From Orobanche coerulescens (taxonomy: Eukaryota; Streptophyta; Magnoliopsida; Lamiales; Orobanchaceae): 64,000 nt of DNA. The notes beneath the pieces are model-generated. The model worked only from the letters and a program-made list of their open reading frames with translations. It did not search any database and was not told where the DNA came from. The position numbers and the translations under genes are program-made. The DNA is taken from contig CM065802.1 of assembly GCA_033398695.1 (NCBI GenBank), positions 83,438,096 to 83,502,095 of the forward strand, written 5' to 3'. Shown piece after piece: positions 10,966-21,794 of the stretch. Each line of letters starts with the position of its first letter. Within the stretch, counting starts at the first letter, position 1.

Positions 10966-12227
10966 TGTTGGAATATTTTATTCCAAATATTCATTAATAC
11001 AGTTTTGATGATTAAATTGCTAAACAAAGCAAAACAACAAAGAGGCGAAGCAAAGTAACAAAGGAGTTGAAGACGCAAAAAGTTGATCAATCGGTATGGA
11101 TAACGCACGCTATCTGCCAAGAATAGCATACGCAATCGAACAGAGATAACGTACGTAACATACTTAGCATAACGTACGTAATAAGGACTTACCTGCAGAT
11201 CAGACGACTTACCTGATAAAGATAGCGCACACTACAACTGATGACTAACGCACGCTATCAAAGGCAGCTAACGTGCGTAACACAAAGGTGTTAACGTACG
11301 TAATGGAGTTTGAATATGAATTCAAACAGATGAACGTTAGAAAGAATCTGGTCAAAGTCAGAGAATCAAACAGATACTTTGACAAATGAAGGCAACGGTT
11401 ATACGAGTTAACGCACGCTAAGATGCATGGTTAACGTACGCTACGCAAGAAAGATAATGTACGTAATACAAAAGTCATAACGTACATAATGGAAGAAATG
11501 AAGCTACTGGACTGAAACTAGAAGGCGATAACGTACGCTACATGAAGCCTATAACGTACGCAACAAGGCATAATGCACGCTATGAGGAAAGGCTAGCACA
11601 CGCTACTTAGTCAAAAGTGACTAATGGCTAGTTGGATGAAAAAGGCTATAAATACCAAACCACTTGGTATCAAACAACACAACAACCTTGAGCAAATCAT
11701 TCATACTTGAGATATCATTGTAATCATTCTAGTTGTTGTATTTGAGCTTATATTGTTTAGTAATTGAGTTTTATACATGAAATCATACAAGAGAGGAAAA
11801 AGAAAGGATACGATTGGATTCAGTGTTATTAGGATCAAGGATCCGGCATTGTTAGAATCACAATCGATATCTAAGTGAGGTCTATCTAGTACGCAAAAAA
11901 AATCTAGATTGGTTGATTCCTTGTCCAATAGAAAAGAAAAACGGTCTAACTTGGACCGACATAAAGACAAGTGATAGAACGGTTTACTCGGACCGATAGA
12001 AGACGAGCTTGTAATGGTTATCCCTCAACCGATAGAAGAGAGGTGCAGAGATTTATCTTTAGCCTATAGAAAAAGATACCGAAAGAGGACGTAGGCACAT
12101 TTGGCCGAACCTCTATAAATCACGTGTTGATTAATTTTCTGCATCACTTCTTAAATCGCTTCCACAACGCAAAAGAGTTTTATAACTCTATCTCCAAATG
12201 GCGATACCGACCAATAGTGCTCCAAAA
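10966..12227 (+). repeat. E4 5' LTR (1262 bp)
   Basis: Starts TGTTGGAATATTTTATTCC and ends around GCTCCAAAA at 12227, aligned to GCTTCAACA in the 3' copy. A degenerate Met-tRNA-type primer site TTGGTATTGGAG follows at 12229. The U3 part carries a palindrome array (11100-11620) and a TATA box TATAAATA (11647-11654). The part after TATA (11655-12227) contains AT-rich leader with no gene. Confidence 0.88.
11100..11654 (+). promoter_or_regulatory. E4 U3 array of TAACGTACGTAA / TAACGCACGCTA palindromes with TATA box
   Basis: Between 11100 and 11620 more than a dozen palindromic or near-palindromic 12-mers occur, such as ATAACGCACGCTAT, TAACGTACGTAA, TTAACGTACGTAAT and TTAACGTACGCTAC. They are followed by TATAAATA at 11647. 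The 3' LTR repeats the pattern (about 15187-15700, TATA 15737-15744), with several copies differing between the two LTRs by CG/CA or TG changes, as expected from cytosine methylation decay. The function is inferred from position. Confidence 0.75.
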
Positions 12228-12720
12228 ATTGGTATTGGAGTGGTACCTCCTAGAAGCGGCTTAACATTTGAGGAGAATATTCAAATGGCGTTTCAACTTG
12301 CCCTGGTCGAAGGTCTTGCGCTAAACCGACCTCCATTATTCGATGGATCTAACTTCATGACTTGGAAGAAGAAAATGTCTATTTTCATCCGAGCTTATGA
12401 TATCGAATTATGGAAAGTCATATGTCTTGGTTCCAAAATTCCAACGAACTCGAACGGAACTCTCACAACTTTTGAAGAGTATGATAATGCGGATTGGAGA
12501 CCACTATAATTGCAAAGCCACATAATTATTATATTGTGCATTAAATCCGAAAGAACACAATCGGATATCTTCGTGTGATAGTGCGAAAGAAATATGAAAA
12601 ATGCTTGAAGTCACACATGAAGGAACGTGTCAAGTCAAGGAGATGAAGATCAACATGCTTCTTCACGATTACGAGCTATTCCAAATGAAAGAAGAAGAAT
12701 CCATCATAATTATGCTCGAC
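12228..12720 (+). pseudogene. E4 copia gag, N-terminal part
   Basis: One frame gives RSGLTFEENIQMAFQLAL, FDGSNFMTWKKKMSIFIRAYDIELWKV and TFEEYDNADW, the classic copia gag N terminus (UBN2-type), ending in a stop at about 12509. After a frame change, [19 protein letters not shown] and [10 protein letters not shown] (about 12630-12720) continue the gag up to the gypsy junction. The Met at 12198 lies inside the LTR end and is unlikely to be the true start. The same gag family is visible in X at 62500-62700. Confidence 0.8.
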
Positions 12721-14450
12721 CCTACTACCAGTTGAGGATTCGGGACAGTGATATACCGAAAGCTGCTTTTCGGACGAGATATGGCCATTACGAGTTTGGG
12801 GTTATGCCTTTCGGGCTAACCAATGCCCCAGCAGTGTTCATGCAGTTGATGAACAAGGTTTTTATTCAGTATCCAGACAAATTCGTAGTCGTCTTTATCG
12901 ACGACATCCTTATCTATTCCCGGAGTCAGGAGGAGCACGCCTTACATCTCCGGACTGTGTTAGATATTTTGAGAGCTGAGCAGCTGTACGCGAAGTTCTT
13001 TAAGTGTGAGTTTTGGCTCAAGGAAGTGATATTCCTCGGGCATGTGATTTCAGCGGAGGGAGTTCGAGTAGATCCGCAGAAGATAGAGGCAGTGATGGCT
13101 TGGGAACCGCTGAGAAATATGAAAGAGGTGAGGAGTTTTCTGGGACTTGCACGCTATTTTCGTAGATTCGTCGAAGGATTTTGTAAGATCGCTAGACCAC
13201 TCACACAGTTACTCCAAAAGACTCAGAAGTTTGAGTGGACCGCAGACAGGCAGGACAGTTTTGATGAGTTGAAAGGACGGTTGACTACCGCACCCGTTCT
13301 AGCCTTGCCTCAGGGGAACGAGAATTTTGTGGTTTATAGTGATGCTTCGGGCCTCGGACTTGGGTGTGTTTTGATGCAGAGAGATAAAGTTATTACATAC
13401 GCGTCCCATCAGTTGAGACCTTACGAAGCAAACTACCCTACGCATGATTTAGAATTAGCAGCAGTCGTCTTCGCTTTAAAAATCTGGAGGCATTATCTTT
13501 ATGGGTTGTCGTGTAAAATTTACACGGATCACAAGAGTCTGAAATATATCTTTAGTCAAAAGGAGTTGAATATGAGACAACGTAGGTGGTTGGAGTTAAT
13601 TAAAGATTATGACCTTGTGATTCTGTACCATCCGGGTAAGGCTAACGTTTCGGTCATTACGAATGGATTGGCATGTTACGGAAAACCTCTTTCGAGTAGT
13701 GAAAAAGTTAAGATGATCCTCCGATCACTACCTCGAGAATGGGATGGAACGGTAACGGCAATAATGGAATCAAAAGATTTAAACAATCTTAATTTTAGTG
13801 CTCTCGTTGGTTCACTTATAAACTACAAGATTGTACTAAAATCTCGGAATGCCAAGCCGAAACCGAAGGAAAGAACAATAGCCATGAAGGCTAAGATGTC
13901 GAGAAATAAAGAAGAAATCCCGATGGATGAAAGCGACGAAAAATCGGCATATTATGCCAAGAATATTAATAAGTTCCAAAACTTATTAAACCGGAGAAAG
14001 AAAGACATCTCGGGCGGAATGAAGAAATTCGACAACAACTGTCGAGTCTGTGGTAAACCAGGCCACTTCGCGAAGAATTGCCGAGCAAATCCTAAAAAGG
14101 AAGTTTTAATTGCCACGTGGAGTGACGAAGATGAGGACAAAGATTTTATCAATCAAAATAACCTCGCACTCATGGCACAAAGTTCATTCGGCGATAGCGA
14201 CGTCAAAAGTCAAGTAAGTACATCTTCTCACGATGAACTTTTTGAAGCATTCGAATTAGTGCATACCGATTATCAAAATGCTTTAAGTGAGATCAAATCC
14301 CTCCAAACTAAGAACAAATTATTGCAAAATGAAATTTCCAAAATTCTTGAAAAAGGGAAATTTATCGAGACCGATCATTCAAATTGCATTGAAAAAGAAA
14401 ATATTTTAAAGGATGATCTCTTGAAAGTCCAAAACGAGATTAAAAATTAA
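12627..14450 (+). CDS. Chimeric frame: gypsy RT-RNase H fused to copia gag C terminus
   Basis: A single 607-codon open frame. Residues from about 32 to 340 (bases about 12721-13650) are Ty3/gypsy: [33 protein letters not shown], the RT catalytic [16 protein letters not shown], then RNase H with [38 protein letters not shown] and ending at YHPGKANV. The frame passes without a stop into copia gag: [20 protein letters not shown], a basic linker, the zinc knuckle [14 protein letters not shown], an acidic spacer and a coiled coil to the stop at 14450. The RT fingers (the about 80-100 residues before YYQL) are absent. The first about 31 codons are an out-of-frame reading of copia gag, so the real start is unclear. 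No gypsy LTR, integrase or TSD surrounds the insert. Whether it is translated is unknown. Confidence 0.85.
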   Translation: MSSQGDEDQHASSRLRAIPNERRRIHHNYARPYYQLRIRDSDIPKAAFRTRYGHYEFGVMPFGLTNAPAVFMQLMNKVFIQYPDKFVVVFIDDILIYSRSQEEHALHLRTVLDILRAEQLYAKFFKCEFWLKEVIFLGHVISAEGVRVDPQKIEAVMAWEPLRNMKEVRSFLGLARYFRRFVEGFCKIARPLTQLLQKTQKFEWTADRQDSFDELKGRLTTAPVLALPQGNENFVVYSDASGLGLGCVLMQRDKVITYASHQLRPYEANYPTHDLELAAVVFALKIWRHYLYGLSCKIYTDHKSLKYIFSQKELNMRQRRWLELIKDYDLVILYHPGKANVSVITNGLACYGKPLSSSEKVKMILRSLPREWDGTVTAIMESKDLNNLNFSALVGSLINYKIVLKSRNAKPKPKERTIAMKAKMSRNKEEIPMDESDEKSAYYAKNINKFQNLLNRRKKDISGGMKKFDNNCRVCGKPGHFAKNCRANPKKEVLIATWSDEDEDKDFINQNNLALMAQSSFGDSDVKSQVSTSSHDELFEAFELVHTDYQNALSEIKSLQTKNKLLQNEISKILEKGKFIETDHSNCIEKENILKDDLLKVQNEIKN

Positions 14451-15055
14451 CGAACGGAAAATTTGAACAAATGCACTCAGTTTAAAAATTTGCATTGAAC
14501 AAACAGGGTTAGGATTCAAACCACATACTAAAAACGAATCCTTAAATCTCAAAGTACCCCGATGTAAAAAATGTTTAAAAATTGGGCATCATTTTATGAG
14601 TTGCAAAAGCCCACGACGGACAATAAAAACCAAAAAGATTTGGATTCTAAAAGGAACTTTTATTCCGAATATCGTCTATGTCTCGAAAGAAAAACCAACT
14701 ATCGGTTGGATCCCCAAAAATAATTTTTATCAATAAATATTTTACTCAGGGGGAGTTTATATTTTTACAGGGGAGATTTTTGTCAGGGGGAGTTTTACCC
14801 ATTTTATGCATATTTTATCTTAAATTGGTATCCTTTTATTTACACTTTTTGCTGATAACAAAAAGGGGGATAAAATAGTTGAATGGATAAAAGGAGTCAT
14901 GGAAGATTGACGAGAAAAATAAATATGTGTTCGAATCAAAACTAACGAAACGGACAAAGTCGAAAACTTTGATCTGTACAAATATACATATATTTTATTT
15001 TGTAGATTTTATCCAATTCAAGATGTTGTTTTGTGATCATCAAAAAGGGGGAGAT
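14451..15055 (+). other. E4 3' region: gag tail remnant, spacer and polypurine tract
   Basis: Just after the stop there is degenerate gag-to-protease sequence (a TIGWIPK-like stretch near 14700), but no DSGAS protease and no integrase or RT. The region 14740-15040 is an AT-rich spacer with several AGGGGGAG-like purine runs (14749, 14769, 14784, 14864). The final AAAAAGGGGGAGAT (15042-15055) directly precedes the 3' LTR and is the polypurine tract. The whole copia pol therefore seems to have been deleted between about 14700 and 14740. Confidence 0.75.
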
Positions 15056-16313
15056 CGTTGGAATATTTTATTCCAAATATTCAATAATAGAGTTTTGATG
15101 ATTAAATTGCTAAACAAAGCAAAACAACAAAGAAGCGAAGCAAAGCAACGAAGGAGTTGAAGACGCAAAAAGTTGATCAATCTGCATGGATAACGCACGC
15201 TATCTGCCAAGAATAGCATACGCAATCGAACGGAGATAACATACGTAACATACTCAGCATAACGTACGTAATAAGGACTTACCTGCATATCAGACGACTT
15301 ACTTAATGAAGATAGTGCACGCTACAGCTGATGATTAACGCACGCTATCGAAGGCAGCTAACGTACGTAACACAAAGGTGTTAACGTACGTAATGGAGTT
15401 TGAATATGAATTCAAACAGATGAACGTTGGAAAGAATCTGGTCAAATTCAGAGAATCAAACTGATACTTTGACAAATGAAGGCAACGGTTATATGAGTTA
15501 ACGCACGCTAGGATGCGTGGTTAACGTACGCTACACAAGGAAGATAACGTATGTAATACAGAAGTCATAACGTACATAATGGAAGAAACGAAGCTACTGG
15601 ACTGAAACTAGAAGGCGATAACGTACGCTACATGAAACCTATAACGTACGTAACAAGGCATAACGCACGCTATGAGGAAAGGCTAGCGCACACTACTTAG
15701 TCAAAAGTGACTAACGGCTAGTTGGATAAAAAAGGCTATAAATACCAAACCACTTGGTATCAAACCACACAACAACCTTGAGCAAATCATTGATACTTGA
15801 GATATCATTGTAATCATTCTAGTTGTATTTGAGCTTATATTGTTTAGTGATTGAGCGTTATGCACGAAACCATACAAGAGAGGAAAAAGAAAGGATACGA
15901 TTAGATTCAGTGTTATTAGGATCAAGGATCCGGTATTGTTAGAATTGTAATTGATATCTAAGTGAGGTCTATCTAGTACCCATAGAAAGCTAGATTGGTT
16001 AATTCCTTGTCCAATAGAAAAGGAAAACGGTTTAACTTGGACCGACATAAAGACAAGTGAGAGAACAGTTTACTCGGACCGATAGAAGACGAGCTTGTAA
16101 CGGTTATCCCTCAACCGATAGAAGAGAGGTGCATAGATTTATCTTTAGCCTATATAAAAAGATACCGAGAGAGGACGTAGGCACGTTTGGCCGAACCTCT
16201 ATAAATCCTGTGTCGATTAATTTTCTGCACCACTTCTTAAATCGCTTCTGCAACGCAAAAGAGTTTTATAACTCTATCTCCAAACGGCGATACCGACCAA
16301 TAGTGCTTCAACA
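15056..16313 (+). repeat. E4 3' LTR (1258 bp)
   Basis: Starts CGTTGGAATATTTTATTCC (first base changed from T) and ends GTGCTTCAACA at 16313, followed by the TSD copy CCTAG. It repeats the palindrome array and TATA box of the 5' LTR. I count about 11 differences over the first about 210 bases against the 5' LTR. Confidence 0.88.
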
Positions 16314-17406
16314 CCTAGTTCACACTCGGCTCCTTAGGCGCTGGAAAAGAAGCCTGGGCACCAAGAATCTATCCTACCCGCTCACAAAAAGAAGCCTTGT
16401 GGCCCGACTGAACACAAGTACGACAAGTCAGCGGCGGACGAGGTCATTCCCGGTTCCTATGGACCGACTTGCCACAGTTAAAGCATCTGACATCACGAGC
16501 AGAGGTACTGGGAGTACCTCGAAAGCCCCCAGAAAAACGAGCGGAACCGCCCGCAGGAATATTTGCAGACTGAGATTTCTGCTGGACTCCACCCTTTTGA
16601 CCCGAGAAGTTACCGACATACTTCTTCTTCTTACTTTCTCGAGCCGCCTCACTGGCTGTCAAGGACATATCATAAGCAAAAGCTCTAATCTGATAGTCCT
16701 TTAGGGTGGTGCAGGCAAGCCCAGGCATGTAATCGCGAATCTTTGGTTTCATCTGCCTGGAAAAGTGGCAAATCTTGTTGTCGTCCTCCTTAACTTGGGC
16801 CTTCACATAGCCCAATTCCCGGTTGAAATCCGTAATGGCCTGAGAAACCGGAATATCTCGAGGCTGAGCATCATAAAAATCATGGACTCGGGCCTGACGA
16901 ACCGGCCACGGGCAGTATTCAGCTTCCATAAGGTCTCTGAACTCGACCCAAGAGGCAACATGATCCCGAGGCTCAACGACCTCCCACCAATCAGTAGCCT
17001 TCCAGTGAGGAAATACTGGGCGATAGGGACCTTACGATCATCAGGGCAGTTGGTGGCAACAAATATCTTAGACATCTCCTTGATCCACCTCACCCAGTCG
17101 ATCGGGTCTGAAGCCCCTCATAACTGAGAAGGATGCATCTTGATGACGTCCTGAAGCCAGCGATCTGTTCCGACCTGAGCAGTACGAGACAGAGATGGAT
17201 TCTAAACCGCCTGGGCTATAGTAGCCATTTGTTTCACCATTTGTTGCATCATAGCTGCAACACCAATGTCGGCCAATTGCCGGCTGTATCATCTTGAGTG
17301 GCAGTACGGCCCTGACGACCATCATTACTGTCGGCTCCCGAAGAGTGTGACGTGCCCCCGCGTCCACGACCATGGCCACGACCTCTACCACGGCCTCTTC
17401 CAGCAT
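16314..17406 (-). pseudogene. E3 gag with two zinc knuckles (broken)
   Basis: On the minus strand a Gly/Arg repeat N terminus (MDAGRGRGRGRGHGRG, 17406) leads into a capsid-like region. There, IKEMSKIFVATNCPDDRKV and PIAQYFLTG (about 17085-17000), then FRDLMEAEYCPWPVRQARVHDF and TDFNRELGYV, match the chromovirus retrotrans_gag pattern. After a Ser/Gly-rich linker comes CFNCGKSVHRNRE (about 16480) and, after a stop, CRTCVQSGHKASFC (about 16430), a canonical CX2CX4HX4C knuckle. The frame is interrupted by at least three stops or shifts, and at 16314 by E4. Confidence 0.85.
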
Positions 17407-17629
17407 CCATACTGGAGATAGGGAGTAGCAAAAGCAATTTGATGATATGTACGAGAGGAAAAACAGTCACAGTTCAAGAATCGGAAGTACAATACAAGGA
17501 AATAAGGAATCGAGTAAGGAAAAAATACAAGCACTGGAAGTACCGAGATGATGGCAGCGGGGTGACGATGTTTAAAACGAAACACAGCTAGACCCAATTA
17601 ACCGACAAGCCTAGGTATCCATAAACATA

Positions 17630-17643
17630 GTGCTCTGATACCA
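17630..17643 (-). other. E3 primer-binding site
   Basis: TGGTATCAGAGCAC on the minus strand lies five bases after the LTR end and is a perfect match to the plant initiator Met-tRNA 3' end complement. It fixes the orientation and the 5' LTR border at 17649. Confidence 0.92.
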
Positions 17644-18031
17644 TTTTCTGTAACACCCCCAAGATATTCAGGATATATTACAGCGCCGTGGACCCCTACA
17701 TGGGACCCACCAGGCTAAATAAGAAATACCACTCGTCTAACCATCTCGGTTAGTGAGAGAACACACATCGCCAGGACGAAAATTAAATAAAATGCCCGGC
17801 ATAACCGGTGAAACAAACATCACCTGACAATCATAAATAACATTTAACGATACAGACCATAATCCGAGTAAAAATGTCTAATTACTCGCGAGTACCATCT
17901 ATAAGTTCACAAGTTGGAAAACAACCATATCGAAATGGACAATGGAAATAAATAAACTCATTGCACACGTCAACAACCCTGGTCAGCATCCTCGTACTGT
18001 CCCAATTCTCGCTCATCCGGCTGAACATAAC

Positions 18032-18865
18032 CTGAAATTTATAACAAGAATTTCCCCAAAACGGGTCCCCAAAGGGGTTAGCAATTACGCTAGTACAAGT
18101 AATCAAGGCAAACCATTCGCTTACACATTTCATAGTACATACATCAAGTTATTTCAAAAGCCAAAACCAGACATGTCTTTTCTGGAAACAAACAGTTAAT
18201 AATCAATTTTCCTAGGACCGGGGTGAAGCCACTGGTCCCACTCGAGGCCTCTAAGGACCCTCCCGAGCTGGCTATATCATAAAACAAATCACGCACAGGC
18301 ATCGCCTAGGACCGGGGTGAAGCCACTGATCCCACTCGGGACTCTAAGGACCCTCCCGAGCTAGCTAGCGAATCAAGCTTGTGAATCCAGAGAAGTCATA
18401 GATTCCCCCGAGGACTCGTCAGACCCTCCTGGATTGAGTAAAGCACACACAAACACATCACCATTTCATGTTAAGCCTAAAAGTTTCCAAGAGTACTTGC
18501 CTTGAGTAATTGACGACGACACGAACGGAAAGAAAAATCAACCAGGATCGCTAGGAACCGATAAACCCAAACTTAGCGATTCGAAGAACACAATCACAAC
18601 TATTTCTAAATGAGTACGGGAATAGAATACACCCGAAAACCCACCTACGACTCATATAAGTTCGTACAAAACAACGACGAGGACGGATCGCAACCGAACC
18701 CTCTCGATTTCATAAATATCACGAAACTTACCATGAACTCGTAGGGAAAACAAGAATACCACCAAGATTAATCATATACATCATGGATTAATCAACAATA
18801 CGGAACGGATTGGACAAAAACTCAAAACTCCCCAAATTTTTCAAAATAGGGTTCTAGGAGATTAC
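18032..18865 (-). other. Putative LTR leader intron of E3
   Basis: Reading the minus strand, a donor-like G|GTAATC lies at 18865; the 3' LTR copy has the better CCAAG|GTAATC, intron from 6483. The acceptor AAATTTCAG|GTTATG is at 18032. About 45 bases before the acceptor is GCTAACCCC (CTAAC at 18081-18077), a plant branch-site match inside a CCCC/GGGG hairpin, preceded by CTTGTACTAGC. The same order is present in S1, S2 and S3. A second, GC-type donor (CAAG|GCAAGTACT) lies near 18503. Splicing is inferred; RNA reads would be needed to show it. Confidence 0.5.
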
Positions 18866-19693
18866 CATAGATTAAGGACGAAGAACCCAAGTAGATGTTG
18901 TTAATCTACACCAAGAACTCAAGGAAAATGATATCTGAAGTGATTTGAAGAAGAAATCGCCCAAAGGATCGCTCGACCGAGGAGAAGGAGAAGAAAGGAA
19001 TAAAGTGAAGAATCTTGGTCGACTCTCTGGTGTATATAATCAGAGAGCTTTAGCGTGCGCTAACGATCCAGAGTTAGCGTGCGCTACCCAGCCAAAACCA
19101 GTCAAGAACCTACGGTTCTGGCCCGTTAGCGTGCGCTAACAGCCCCTCGCTAGCGCGCGCTATCGGGTCATAGCATGCGCTACCTGGACACCAGACCGAG
19201 TCCAGAAGCATTCTGCCCAGTCTGGACTACCGAGTTAGCGTGCGCTACCGGACACCCAGCGTTGTAATATCCGCAATTTTCGATTTTCGGTAAATTTCTT
19301 TTTTCGGACGAAATCCGTTTTGACGACTCGCTCATGTCCGTTTCGTCATTCCGAGAATGATTAATTCTACACTTTTTGACATCCGAGTTCGTTTCGGTGT
19401 CGTTTTGTTGAGTTCCGTGCTTTTTAGCGACTTTTCCGCGCTTGAGTTCGATTCTTGCGAATCTCGTTCGAAACTGCTGTTTCGAGTTTCCTGTAAGTCC
19501 GTTTAACTTTGTTAGACGTGTTTTGAACTTCGGTTTGGTTATTCGATCACGTATCGTGATTTCCAGGCGTTTTGGGCCATTTTGTAATTTCTTGAAAGTT
19601 ACGGGTATCCGTATCTGTAATTGTTGTCTCGACCCATTTCTTGGTCGCGTATGAGTAATTATGGTATTATGTTTTCATTTCGGGTCGTTGATG

Positions 19694-21176
19694 TGTTAGG
19701 ATTGTATACTGCAAAGCATACTTTATGCTTGTATTACCTAATTTCCCTATTACTACCTATGAGGATATTAATTATATTTAATCACATGTTTTGCATATTA
19801 ATTCACGTTATGGTTATGCAAATGAAATGTCTAATTATTTTATATTGTAGATAATGTGGTGTGTTGGTGTCACACGGAAGATCACATTATCGGTGCCTTA
19901 TAAAATAATATAATAGTTCACAACCTATATAATAATTAGACAAATTATATAAAGGGTTGTAGTGTATGCTTGAGAATAGTTGGTCTTGACTATTAGCATA
20001 CATTAGCGTATTTGCATACGTTGAACAGGATCGAGGTGAGATAGTGTCTTCTGTCGATCGTAAGAAGAACGTAAATCTTGGATAATTATTATTTCTTAAT
20101 TCTAAGTATATAATATTTAATTGTGTATTTATAATAATTATTGATTTGATTTACCATAGGTGAGAGTCAAAATGATCGACTCAATAAGCCTCGTATCTTG
20201 GGCAATAATATTGTTTATACGACAATTACTATTATTACTAGAAATCGTGTCCCGACTGCATGGTTGATGATGTCCCCTTGAGGAGCTCGATAATGATTAT
20301 TATATTAAACCTTGCGGTGGATTTAATTCCGATATAATAATAAGGTTCGAGTGGTACTACTCTTGGATAAGATATTAATTAATTAAAGTCATCGGAGCTT
20401 ATAATTAATTAATGGACATTCGATATCTTAAACACGGGAAATAATATATTTAATAAGGAGCCCAATTTCGTAATTTGGGATTTTGGTAGGAAGTGCAATA
20501 TCAACTTTTTAGTGGACTAAGTTGATATTAATTGATTCATCATATATTAGGAAGAGTTTTAATAAGGTAAGATGAATTAATTGGGAGTCCTTCCATAATC
20601 CTCCTTTAGATCCCTAGTAGTAGTCCAAGAGCCTATAAATAGGACATTATGTGTTGGCCGATTTGATGCTTCATACACACAAGAAATTTCGATTTTTCTT
20701 CTAAGTGTTTAATTGTGGATCTTGACTTGTGTCTTTGATTCCACAATTGAGAGAACACTTTAATTCTTGCTACATATCGGAATTACTTGAAGAAAAGAAA
20801 ATCGAGAGTTGTGAGGCATAAGAATTCGGCCGATCCATAAGGTGTCCAAGCAAGATCCGGTAGCTCGTTGCCCACACAACGTCCGGTTCAAGGCGGATCA
20901 TACTCTAGAAGATCTGAAGGTAGAGATACAAAGCGATCAAGAAGGAAATAACCAACCGCTTCAAAAGGTAATATCCTATGATCTTGGATCTAGATTAGGA
21001 TATTTTATTTAATCAACATATTTAATTAATAAATAATAAATAATATTTAAATTGCTTGTTAGTCTTAGTAATTAATTAATTAGTATGCCTAAATAGATCT
21101 AATGCTCGTAGATGCGTAAAACGCTATAATCATATTTTTCCCAAACTTCGCTTCCGCTGCGTTTTACTTTCCAACA
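19694..21176 (+). mobile_element. S0: solo copia-type LTR (1483 bp), TSD TGATG
   Basis: Starts TGTTAGGATTGTATACTGC and ends GCGTTTTACTTTCCAACA; TGATG flanks both sides exactly (19689-19693, 21177-21181). It contains a TATA box (TATAAATAGG near 20634), the leader downstream of it, and AT-rich U3 repeats of TTAATTAAT. No internal domains. The TTCCGCTGCG...CCAACA end is typical of plant copia LTRs. Confidence 0.92.
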
Positions 21177-21359
21177 TGATGTCGTCCGCGAACTTTTCGT
21201 CGTGTTCGTTCCGTGCGTTTTCGGAAATCGGGTCGTCGAGCCACAGGCGTTATGCGGATCGCCGGACGGTTATGGATCGGCCGGACGATTGCAGGCACCG
21301 CCGGACGGTGCGGCAGAACCGCCAGAGCGCACGCCACGGCCGGAAGGCCGCACGCGCTA

Positions 21360-21615
21360 ACCGGCAGTAGCGACGCTACCGGATGGCCTAACGCACGCTA
21401 GCGGTCAGACAGTGGAGTCACGGGGTTCTCGAATCGGCCAGCTCGGCAGTAGCGCACGCCATCGTGACGCCGCAGACGCTACGGCCGGCAGGTAGCGACG
21501 CTTCTGGCCGGAAGGTCGCGACGCTACTCGCCGAGCGTCTAGTCCATAAGGCTATCGGATCGCGGCACAGGCCGATAGCACACGCTAGCTCGGCACTTAG
21601 CGCGCTAGTCCGCCC
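21360..21615 (+). promoter_or_regulatory. S1 U3 palindrome array
   Basis: Copies such as TAACGCACGCTAGC, TAGCGCACGCCA, GATAGCACACGCTAGC and TTAGCGCGCTAG are interspersed with CGGCCGG blocks over about 250 bp. A weak TATA-like AAGATAAATG follows at about 21618. The arrangement resembles those of E3, E4, S2 and S3 but is more decayed. Confidence 0.6.
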
Positions 21616-21794
21616 AAGATAAATGTGGTCAAGGCGATCACATTTCATTTCGTTTTTCACTTCCTTCCTTCTCCGTCCGCGGCTGGCGATTCATGGGTGA
21701 CGAAGCCATGTTGTTTAACAACAAATCCATGAAGTTCTTGAGTTCATAACATCAATCAATCATCCGTTATCATCCTTTGATCCAGCGAATCAAG

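Larger units (their letters stand above)
10966..16313 (+). mobile_element. E4: non-autonomous copia element carrying a gypsy RT-RNase H segment
   Basis: The two LTRs (10966-12227 and 15056-16313) flank a 2.8-kb interior and share TGTTGGAATATTTTATTCC starts. Flanks CCTGG (10961-10965) and CCTAG (16314-16318) form a 5-bp TSD with one change. The interior holds copia gag sequence, an inserted Ty3/gypsy RT-RNase H segment (about 12721-13650), more copia gag with a zinc knuckle, and a 3' untranslated stretch. No copia protease, integrase or RT is present. About 11 mismatches in the first about 210 bp of the two LTRs suggest a moderately old insertion. It splits E3 between gag and protease. Confidence 0.88.
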
